DNA from: Hansschlegelia plantiphila | GTDB taxonomy: Bacteria > Pseudomonadota > Alphaproteobacteria > Rhizobiales > Methylopilaceae | Assembly: GCF_027922265.1 (NCBI RefSeq) | Contig: NZ_BSFI01000004.1 | Location: 248,001-312,000 of the forward strand | Direction: 5' to 3' | DNA: 64,000 nt | Shown here: positions 29,901-36,069 of the stretch, piece by piece | Numbering within the stretch: the first letter of the stretch is position 1 | Layout of the letters: every line of letters begins with the position of its first letter | The notes under the pieces: generated by a model | Databases searched by the model: none | The model's input: only the letters and a program-made list of their open reading frames with translations | Told to the model about the DNA's origin: nothing | Made by a program: the position numbers and the translations under genes

Positions 29901-30320
29901 GTTCGCCTCGAACGGGAACTGGTGCAGCAGCCGGCCGCAAAAGGCGTGGATCGTATAGATCTTCAGCCCGCCCGGCGTCTCCAGCGCTCGCGCGAACAGT
30001 TTTCGCGCCTGCGCGAGGCGCGCGGCGTCGGGCGTTCGGCCGTCGAGACCGGCGATCTCTTCCGCGAGCGCGTCATCGGGCGCCGTCGCCCAGCCGCGCA
30101 GCCGCTCGACCACGCGGTTCTGCATGTTGGCGGCGGCGGCCTTGGTGTAGGTCAGGCAGAGGATGCGCGACGGGTCGGCGCCCGCCAGCAGCAACCGCAC
30201 CACGCGCTGCACCAGCACATAGGTCTTGCCGGAGCCCGCGTTCGCCGACACCCAGGCCGAGCGCCGGGGGTCGGAGGCGAGCGCCTGCCGTTCGAGCGTC
30301 GCGGCGCTCGGGCCGGTCAT
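26934..30320 (-). CDS. addA: Double-strand break repair helicase-nuclease AddA
   Basis: A 1128-residue UvrD-type 3'-5' helicase with a C-terminal nuclease. AddAB processes DNA ends for RecA-dependent repair in place of RecBCD. Walker A VSANAGSGKTYVLVQR is at about residues 23-38; LTYTKAAAANM follows as motif Ia; the DEAQDTSPDQWEII block is motif II; TVHGAKGLEAKLVILAD is motif V; and TRAEDQLIVCG is motif VI. The nuclease motif ILVVDYKTDRTPPA lies near the C-terminus. Length and order fit the alphaproteobacterial AddA type. The partner addB is upstream on the same strand, separated by a 265-base repeat region rather than the usual overlap. Confidence 0.96.
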   Translation of the reverse strand: MTGPSAATLERQALASDPRRSAWVSANAGSGKTYVLVQRVVRLLLAGADPSRILCLTYTKAAAANMQNRVVERLRGWATAPDDALAEEIAGLDGRTPDAARLAQARKLFARALETPGGLKIYTIHAFCGRLLHQFPFEANVAAGFSELDDRDQAELKAEARAKVLGEAADDPDGAVGRALGYLAPRFAELTIYGALDGAIAKRDALKALIADVGDVEGAARELRGLFGLDPAETEAALEASILDGGVPASEWPAFAAELREGSVSDCKLGDCFAAAERARSGADRRASYLRVFLTDKGTPRSPKTFVTAATRKAKPILALALDAEMVRISAIVPKLRAAAIVERTQALITLALAATQAYERAKSARGLLDYEDLISRARDLLSRTEAAWVLFKLDGGLDHILVDEAQDTSPDQWEIIRLLTADFLAGEGARASSDRTVFAVGDEKQSIFGFQGAEPAAFGLARRRYDAAHREAEKLFEDVRLKESFRSTTAVLAGVDAVFARAEAHQGLSSDEDAATLHTTVRPTAPGSVELWPIVTAEAAAYAEEAWDAPFDRVNPRSAVVRLAEKIAVAIRDARRDGVPYGEVLILVRQRKALFEAILRALKAKDVPVAGADRLIVGEHIAVMDLVALAQAIVTPDDDLALACALKSPLFGLDDDDLMEIAPDREGRLADALRDGPPRAAAAHDRLTRFIAEARARTPFGFFAYVLTRAKGRQAFRARLGHEVDDPLDAFLDLAQDFSRMHPPTLTGFLRWMAAAPAEIKRDLDVSSGEVRVMTVHGAKGLEAKLVILADTCGGATAGRGSPLIMLPRPHAGSGAPAIPVWAGRKDDDPAVLASARETVLARAQAEHRRLLYVAMTRAEDQLIVCGHETARPRPEGAWYDLVRDGLTARPDVERVELADGTALLRLRSGEFAKQGVLDLAAGPTPEPPAPAWLEADAPAEAAPGPPLSPSALVADDDDPHIFVAGPAAETARLRGTLLHRLLKALPEVAPERRADVAARILSGAGGSLDREAIAEIAGAALGVIADPAFSEVFAASGRGEVPIVGALRDGRPVSGRIDRLAVTAGEILVVDYKTDRTPPAAGAPVPPAYAAQLGAYAELVGAIWPDRRVRAAILWTAAPRLDVVIA

Positions 30321-30330
30321 GGCGCGCCTG

Positions 30331-30516
30331 CTCCCCTCTCCCGTGGGAGGGGGGCGATCAGATATGGCGTTGAGCGCTGGTCTTTACCTCTCCCCGGCGG
30401 GGAGAGGTCGGCCCGCAGGGCCGGGTGAGGGGGCATCGCGGTATCCGGAAAGCGCTGATCACCCTCACCCGCCGGGGCTTGCGCCCCGTCGACCTCTCCC
30501 CGCCGGGGAGAGGTGA
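30331..30516. repeat. Inverted pair of CTCTCCCC-type palindromic repeats between addB and addA
   Basis: Three hairpins lie in the 265-base gap. The first is CCCCTCTCCCGTGGGAGGGG (30332-30351). The second is centred on CCTCTCCCCGGCGGGGAGAG (30387-30406), followed by GGCCGGGTGAGGGG. The third is the reverse of the second: ACCCTCACCC, a small GCCGGGGC-TTGC-GCCCC hairpin, then CCTCTCCCCGCCGGGGAGAG (30493-30512). This is a well-known repeat type in rhizobial genomes. The remaining bases carry no gene. Confidence 0.85.
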
Positions 30517-30585
30517 AGAAAGGTCGCGCCGTCAGTTGCGATCGCTGTCCCTCGCAGGGGGCGATTGAGAAGGACGCCGCTTCAC

Positions 30586-33500
30586 TCATTCCGCATCCCC
30601 TTCGCTTGCGCCGCCGGTCGACGACCATTCCTTCACGCGGGCGAGGTGGCCGTAAGGGCCCTGCGGCCGCGCGATGAACTTGGGATGCGAGAGCGAACGG
30701 TAGGGCTCGTCCGGATTCTCGAAGCGATCGACGACCTCGCGGAAGCGGGCGAGCGCCTTCTGCGCGATCTCGTCGGGGCTTTCGGTCCTGCCGCGGATGT
30801 CGACGACCTCGCCGCCGGGGTCACGGCCGATCAGCCTGATCAGCGCGAGCTCGCCGATCACGCCTGCGCCGAGCGTTTCGAAGCCGCCCTCGCGCAGGAT
30901 CGCGCCTTCGAGCGGCAGCTGCGGCGCGAAACCGGCGAGGATTTCCTTAATCCCAGGCGTCTGTCCGGTCTTGTAGTCGAGGAACGAGAACGTCCCGTCC
31001 TCCAGCACGTCGATGCGGTCGGCGCGGGCCGTCAGCGTGAAGTCGCGTCCGGCGACGGTTGCGAACCGGAAGCGGCCGGTCATCTCGACATGGGAGGCTT
31101 CGATCGTCCGCGCGCGGTGGAAGTCGAGCGCCCAGTCGGCGATCGCCTCGAAGCGCGGCCACCACAGCGTCTTAGCGTCATCGCGCTCCAGCAGGGGACC
31201 GAAGGCGTTCCTTCCGAAAGCCATCAGCCTGTCGCGCGCGTCGGAAGCGTTCAGCGCAACGTCCGCCTTCGCGAAGGCCTCGAGCGCGCCGTGGATCGCC
31301 TGGCCGAGCTCGGCTGGACCGGGCTCCGGGCCGACGTCGCCGAGCTCCTCGAGCTTCAGGATGTAGCGGGCATAGATGGCGTAGGGGTCGCGCAGCCAGG
31401 TCTCGACGGCGGTGACGCTGAGCTGGGCTGGTCGGCGGTCGAGCGCTGGGCGCGGTTCCGGCGGCCTTGGGGGGGGATCGCGCGGCGTGGCGTCGAGCTG
31501 TTCGGCGAGCGCGACGAGACGGGCGCCGCGCGCCTGCGCTGCGTCGTGCGCCGCGCCGCCTGCGACCGCCGCCAGCCGCTGCAGCCAGCGCGAGGGAATG
31601 GTCGGCGCGCCGCCCGCCTTCCTGGCCCGCGTCAGCACCACCTCGTCGGCGCCGAGGCCCTGCGAGAAATCATGCGCCGACAGGCCGATGCGGCGCTCCG
31701 GCGGGGCGAGGCCGAGTTGCTGGCGGAGCGGCCGGTTGATCCACGGGTCGGCCTGCGGCACAGGCGGCCAGGCGCCCTCGTTCAGCCCGCCCAGCACCAT
31801 CCGGTCGACGCGGATCAGCCGGGCCTCCAGTGGGCCGAGAATGCGCAGCCGGGGGTGCCGGTCGCGGGGCGGACGCACGACGCGGCCGGCCATCAGCGCC
31901 TCGATCACGCCGGGGAAGGCGTCGGGCGCGATGGGGTCGCCGGCGCCAGCGGCTTCGGCGAGCTCTTCGAGGAACACGGAGACCGCCTCGGCGTCGTCGC
32001 TTTCCGCGCCCTCGCTGAGCGCCTCATAGGCGTGCGCCAGCGCCGCGACGAGCCGGGGCAGTCCGACCTCGCGCTCGGTCGCGCAGGCGGCAAGCGGTCC
32101 GAGCGCATGCCCCAGTCGTTCGACGAGATCGAGCGCCGCCGCCCGGTCGTGGGCGTCGAACCGCTTTGCGGGGCCGCGCAGGCTCACATCCGCGTCCGGC
32201 GCCAGAGCGCGGGCGATCCCGTCAAGTCCGGCGCCGGGGACGGGCGAACGCAGGATCGCGACGTCGAGCGTGTCGACGGCGCGTTGGTGGGCGCCCGCCA
32301 ACCGGCAGGCGGGCGCGCGCAGCAGGGTCAGCACGGCCTGGGGGCGCGGGTCGAGCGCGGTCTCGGCCGCGAGCCGGAGCAGGGCGCCGGCGGGCGTGGA
32401 GGCGAGCGCGCGGCCGGCGCTGTCGTCGATCGCGATGTCCCAGCGTTCGAGCTCGGCGGCGACCCGCGCCGCGAGGTCGCGGTCGGGCGTCACGAGCGCG
32501 GCCGTCCTGCCCGGCGTCGCGATCGCCTCGCGCAGCGCGACTGCGATCGCCGCCGCCTCGCCGCGGGGATGCGGCGCGTCGACCAGTGTGACGCCCGCCA
32601 GCGCCGCCGCGACGGTCCCCGCGCCCGGCGGCCGCGAGCCCCAGGCGTCGGTGGTCTCCGCCGGGCGGAGCGCGTCGGCGGCGACGCGCGCGCGAGCCTT
32701 GAGCGGCGCGGAAACGTCGCCGAGCGTCCGGATTTCGCTGCGCGCAAGGCCGAGCGCCCGCACCAGCCGCGCGAGGCCGCGTTGCGGGTGGCCGTAGAGG
32801 CCGGGCCCGTCACCTTCGAGCAGCAACGTCCAGCTTGAGTCGTCGAGGCCGTCGACGTCGAAGCCCGGCAGCACGACGGCGCCCTGGCTGTGGGTCGCGA
32901 TCGCCTCGATCAGCCGTCTTGTCGCCGGCGCCGAGCCCGTCGAGCCCGCCGCGATCACCGGGCCGCGGGCCTCTCGCGCGCGACGCGCGGCGGCGTCGAG
33001 CTGCAGGCGGCGGCGCCGGCTCGGATCGAGCCGGCCGTTCGCCTCGACATGCTCGGGCCAGGCGCGCAGCGCGACCCGCAGGAAGGCCTGGGTAATCGCC
33101 CAGTACTGGTCGTGCTCGCCCGGCGTAAGCGCGTCGAGCGCGCCGACGTCGACCTCCTCCGTCTCGATCGCGTCGATCAGGGTTTCAAGCTCGCCCGCGA
33201 GGTGGATCGCGTCGGCGGCGGTGGAGGGGACCAGCGGGCCGTGGGCGGGGCCGAGCCGCAGCGCCGAACGGTCGAGGCTCTCCGCGAATTTCGAGACCAG
33301 CCGGGCGAGCGTCAGCCGGCGTTCGAGCGGCGCCGCGGAAGGCGGCAGCTCGGCGTCGGCCTCGTCGAGCGGGTCTGCGAGCGCGAGATCCTCGTCGACG
33401 TCGCCGAGCGGGGCGATGCGCGGCAACAGCGTTGCGCGGCCGTCGAGCGCCTCCAGGAAGGCGTCGCGCAGGCCCCGCGCGGCGCGGCGGGTCGGCAGAT

Positions 33501-33651
33501 AGATCGTGGCGTCGGCGAGCGCGATCGGGTCCCCCCGCGGCGCAAAGCCCGGCACGACGTCGCCGTCCAGCAGCCCGCGCGCCAGCGTCGGCAGGAACGC
33601 CGCGCCGGCGGGAATGGTCAGGACGTTCGGTCGGGGAGGAGAATCGGCCAT
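30586..33651 (-). CDS. addB: Double-strand break repair protein AddB
   Basis: A 1021-residue partner of AddA with an inactive helicase-like N-terminal region and a C-terminal nuclease. The early segment IYLPTRRAARGLRDAFLEAL (about 46-65) and VIAAGSTGSAPATRRLIEAI are family landmarks. GGLNEGAWPP and MPHSRWLQ-like blocks follow in the middle. The RecB-type nuclease motif FSFLDYKTGQTPGIKEIL is near the C-terminus. Unlike Bacillus AddB, the protein has only scattered cysteines and no visible four-cysteine iron-sulfur staple. ATG 33651 begins MADSPPRPNV; the frame to 33732 lies in repeat DNA. Confidence 0.95.
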   Translation of the reverse strand: MADSPPRPNVLTIPAGAAFLPTLARGLLDGDVVPGFAPRGDPIALADATIYLPTRRAARGLRDAFLEALDGRATLLPRIAPLGDVDEDLALADPLDEADAELPPSAAPLERRLTLARLVSKFAESLDRSALRLGPAHGPLVPSTAADAIHLAGELETLIDAIETEEVDVGALDALTPGEHDQYWAITQAFLRVALRAWPEHVEANGRLDPSRRRRLQLDAAARRAREARGPVIAAGSTGSAPATRRLIEAIATHSQGAVVLPGFDVDGLDDSSWTLLLEGDGPGLYGHPQRGLARLVRALGLARSEIRTLGDVSAPLKARARVAADALRPAETTDAWGSRPPGAGTVAAALAGVTLVDAPHPRGEAAAIAVALREAIATPGRTAALVTPDRDLAARVAAELERWDIAIDDSAGRALASTPAGALLRLAAETALDPRPQAVLTLLRAPACRLAGAHQRAVDTLDVAILRSPVPGAGLDGIARALAPDADVSLRGPAKRFDAHDRAAALDLVERLGHALGPLAACATEREVGLPRLVAALAHAYEALSEGAESDDAEAVSVFLEELAEAAGAGDPIAPDAFPGVIEALMAGRVVRPPRDRHPRLRILGPLEARLIRVDRMVLGGLNEGAWPPVPQADPWINRPLRQQLGLAPPERRIGLSAHDFSQGLGADEVVLTRARKAGGAPTIPSRWLQRLAAVAGGAAHDAAQARGARLVALAEQLDATPRDPPPRPPEPRPALDRRPAQLSVTAVETWLRDPYAIYARYILKLEELGDVGPEPGPAELGQAIHGALEAFAKADVALNASDARDRLMAFGRNAFGPLLERDDAKTLWWPRFEAIADWALDFHRARTIEASHVEMTGRFRFATVAGRDFTLTARADRIDVLEDGTFSFLDYKTGQTPGIKEILAGFAPQLPLEGAILREGGFETLGAGVIGELALIRLIGRDPGGEVVDIRGRTESPDEIAQKALARFREVVDRFENPDEPYRSLSHPKFIARPQGPYGHLARVKEWSSTGGASEGDAE

Positions 33652-33710
33652 CCGTCCGCCAGCATAGCGCGTGGACGCCGGCGCTTCTGCTCCCAGGCTC
33701 ACGCCGATAT

Positions 33711-33785
33711 CCCGGCTCTTCGGCCGGGACACGACTGCGACGGCGGCGCTTCCTTATCTCTCCCCACGCTGGCGCCGGGAGAGAT
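33711..33785. repeat. Two palindromic repeats between murU-like gene and addB
   Basis: CCCGGC-TCTTCG-GCCGGG (33711-33728) is the second copy of the motif at 14639. A second hairpin with perfect 9-bp arms ATCTCTCCC / GGGAGAGAT is at 33756-33764 and 33777-33785 and resembles the CTCTCCCC family between addB and addA. Both lie in the 142-base gap upstream of addB. Confidence 0.65.
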
Positions 33786-33793
33786 GGGAGCGC

Positions 33794-34513
33794 TCACGCC
33801 ATAGGCGCTGCGATCGCTTCTTCCGCTTCGGTGATGGCCTGCGGCGTGCCGACGTGCAGCCACAGCCCGTCGAGTCGCATGCCGTAGAGACGGTCGCGCT
33901 CGATCGCCTCGTTCCACAGCCGGTTCAGCGAGAACGGACCGTCCGGCGCATGGGCGAAGACAGAGCGCGGCATGATGGCGACGCCGGCATAGGCGAAGGG
34001 GGTGACTTGAGCCTCGGCGCGGCGGCGAAGCCTGCCGTCGGGAGAGAACTCGAAATCGCCCGCGCCGTCATAGCCGACGCTCGCGGTGAGCGCCGCGATC
34101 AGCAACAGCGCGTCCATGCGCGACGGATCCCAAAACGCCATGAGCCGGGCGAGGTTCGAGCTCGCGCCGTCGATCCAGAACGTGTCGGCGTTGAGGATCA
34201 GGAAGGCGTCGCCCGCGAGCTGCGGCAGGGCCTTCACGACGCCGCCGCCGGAATCGAGCAGGTTGGCGCGCTCGTCGGATATCGTGATCCGCGGATGGGT
34301 GCGTCCGGCGAGATGCGCCTCCATCTGCTCCGCGTGGTGATGCACGTTGACGACGGCGTGCTCGACGCCGGCCTTTTCGAGCTGGCCGAGGGCGTGGTCG
34401 ATCAGCGCCTGGCCCGCGACCTCGACGAGCGGCTTCGGCGTCACGTCGGTGATCGGCTTCATGCGCGTGCCGAGGCCCGCCGCCAGAACCATGGCGTCGG
34501 TGATCCTGTTCAA
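33794..34513 (-). CDS. murU: MurU-like sugar-1-phosphate nucleotidyltransferase
   Basis: A 239-residue nucleotidyltransferase of the sugar-phosphate family. MurU in Pseudomonas makes UDP-MurNAc from MurNAc-1-phosphate in cell-wall recycling. The signature MVLAAGLGTRMKPITDVTPKPLVEVAG (residues 8-34) holds the nucleotide-binding G-x-G-x-R and catalytic lysine; LILNADTFW is the metal-binding loop, and DGLWLHVGTPQAI closes the sugar site. The start is a TTG at 34513 overlapping the stop of the upstream fusion gene (TTGA). Linkage to an AmgK-like kinase domain supports the MurU reading. Another sugar nucleotide is possible. Confidence 0.85.
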   Translation of the reverse strand: MNRITDAMVLAAGLGTRMKPITDVTPKPLVEVAGQALIDHALGQLEKAGVEHAVVNVHHHAEQMEAHLAGRTHPRITISDERANLLDSGGGVVKALPQLAGDAFLILNADTFWIDGASSNLARLMAFWDPSRMDALLLIAALTASVGYDGAGDFEFSPDGRLRRRAEAQVTPFAYAGVAIMPRSVFAHAPDGPFSLNRLWNEAIERDRLYGMRLDGLWLHVGTPQAITEAEEAIAAPMA

Positions 34514-36069
34514 GCCGCGGTCTCCACAGCGCCGAGATGGGCCTCATACCAGGCGGCGAGATCGCCGAGGTCGGGGTGGGCGAGGTTCGCCGCGAGCGCC
34601 CGGCGCACGCGCGGCAGATTGCCGAGATAGCCGGGCTTGCCGTCGCGCTTGGCGAGCCGGACGAAGATGCCGAGGATCTTGGTCGCCCGCTGGGCGCCCA
34701 TGGTGGCGTAGGCGCGCGCGAACAGGCGCGGCTCGAAGGCGGGGTCCGCCTTGCGGCGCGCCGCGAGGTAGCGCGCGGCGAGCGCCATTTCGAGCTCGTC
34801 GTCGACGTCGGCGCGCGCGTCCTGCAGCAGCGAGACCACGTCATAGGCCGGCGGCCCGAGCGCCATGTCCTGGAAGTCGAGCACGCCGAGGCGCTTCAGT
34901 CCCTCCTCGCCTCCGCGCCAGGTCAGGTTGGGCGAATGATAGTCGCGCAGCGTCCAGGTCAGCGGCTCCGACAGCACCGGCTCGAGCGCGGCCGCCCACA
35001 GCGCGCGGAACTGCTCGCGGGCCTCCGGGTCGGGCGAGAATCCGGAAACCTCCGGCAGGTACCAATCGTTCAGCAGGTCGCATTCCACCAGGAAGGCGGA
35101 GGGGTCGTAGAACGGCGGCCGGTAGAGCTCCGCCCCGACGGGGAGCTCGATCGGCAGGGTGCGGGTGTGCAGGTCCGCGAGCAGGTCGATCGCGGCTTCG
35201 TAGCGGCCTGCGATCGGCGCGACGCCGACGATCGGCTCCTGGCCGAGATCCTCGACCAGCAGGAAGCCGGTCCTGATGTCGGAGGCGTAGATCTCCGGCG
35301 CGCCGTAGCCGAGCGCGCGCAGGCCGTCGGCCACCGCCACGAACGGCCGCACGTCCACCGCGAGCTTGGCGAGCGCGGCGTAGCTTTTTCCGTCGCGCAC
35401 CGGCGGACCGGCGGGACGAGGCGGGGCGTCCATCAGGATGGCGGTGCGGCCGCCGAGCGAAAGCCGCTCATAGATGCGGCCGGAGGCGTCGCCCTGGATA
35501 TGGGCGCGGGAGGCCTCGGCCCAGCCAGCCGATTCGAGGAAACGCTGCCCGTCGCGCAGCCGCGCGAGGCGGGCGGCGAACGCGCCATGGCCGCGCAGCC
35601 GGGCGCGCCGCGCATCGTCGTTCGACCCGAGGTCGAGGATCAGCTCCAGCCGGTCCGGCGGCAGGTCGGGACCGAGCCGGTCAGGCCATTCGACGAGCAC
35701 GATCGCGTCCTCGCCCGCCTCGTCCCAGCCGAGCTCCTCGAGCTCCTCGGGGCCGGACAGCCGGTAGAGATCGGCGTGCACGATGACGCCGCGCGGCAGG
35801 TCATAGGTCTGGAGCAGGGTGAAGGTGGGGCTCGGCGCCTCGAGCTCCGGGTCGCCGGCCCGCGCCCGCACCAACGCGCGGGCGAAGGTCGTCTTGCCGA
35901 CCCCGAGATCGCCGCCGAGCGTCATCAGGTCGCCGGGCTTCAGCGCGCGCGCGACGGTGGCGGCGAGCGAAGCGGTCGCGGCCTCGTCGGCCAGCATGAC
36001 CTCCCAGGTCGGATCGGCGGCGGCCTCGGCCGCCGGCGCGGTCCGCGCGGTGTAGGCGGGCCCTCTCAT
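34510..36069 (-). CDS. tsaE: Fusion of TsaE (tRNA t6A factor) and AmgK-like sugar kinase
   Basis: A 519-residue two-domain protein. Residues about 20-160 are TsaE, the P-loop ATPase that drives the TsaBD complex making threonylcarbamoyladenosine-37 in tRNA: Walker A LGGDLGVGKTTFARAL (51-66), SPTFTLLQTY, HADLYRL and VLVEWPDRLG. Residues about 175-515 are an aminoglycoside-phosphotransferase-like kinase: a degenerate ATP-lobe, catalytic RDYHSPNL (Asp376) and metal site VLDFQDMALGP (Asp398). In Pseudomonas a stand-alone kinase of this type, AmgK, phosphorylates MurNAc and GlcNAc ahead of MurU. The fusion is known from other alphaproteobacteria. Start ATG 36069 overlaps the divL stop (ATGA). Confidence 0.92.
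   Translation of the reverse strand: MRGPAYTARTAPAAEAAADPTWEVMLADEAATASLAATVARALKPGDLMTLGGDLGVGKTTFARALVRARAGDPELEAPSPTFTLLQTYDLPRGVIVHADLYRLSGPEELEELGWDEAGEDAIVLVEWPDRLGPDLPPDRLELILDLGSNDDARRARLRGHGAFAARLARLRDGQRFLESAGWAEASRAHIQGDASGRIYERLSLGGRTAILMDAPPRPAGPPVRDGKSYAALAKLAVDVRPFVAVADGLRALGYGAPEIYASDIRTGFLLVEDLGQEPIVGVAPIAGRYEAAIDLLADLHTRTLPIELPVGAELYRPPFYDPSAFLVECDLLNDWYLPEVSGFSPDPEAREQFRALWAAALEPVLSEPLTWTLRDYHSPNLTWRGGEEGLKRLGVLDFQDMALGPPAYDVVSLLQDARADVDDELEMALAARYLAARRKADPAFEPRLFARAYATMGAQRATKILGIFVRLAKRDGKPGYLGNLPRVRRALAANLAHPDLGDLAAWYEAHLGAVETAA

Noticed and set aside
34510..36069. Sequencing error joining two genes (TsaE and kinase)
   Set aside because: The linker reads cleanly in frame with normal codon use, and the same fusion is known in other alphaproteobacteria.
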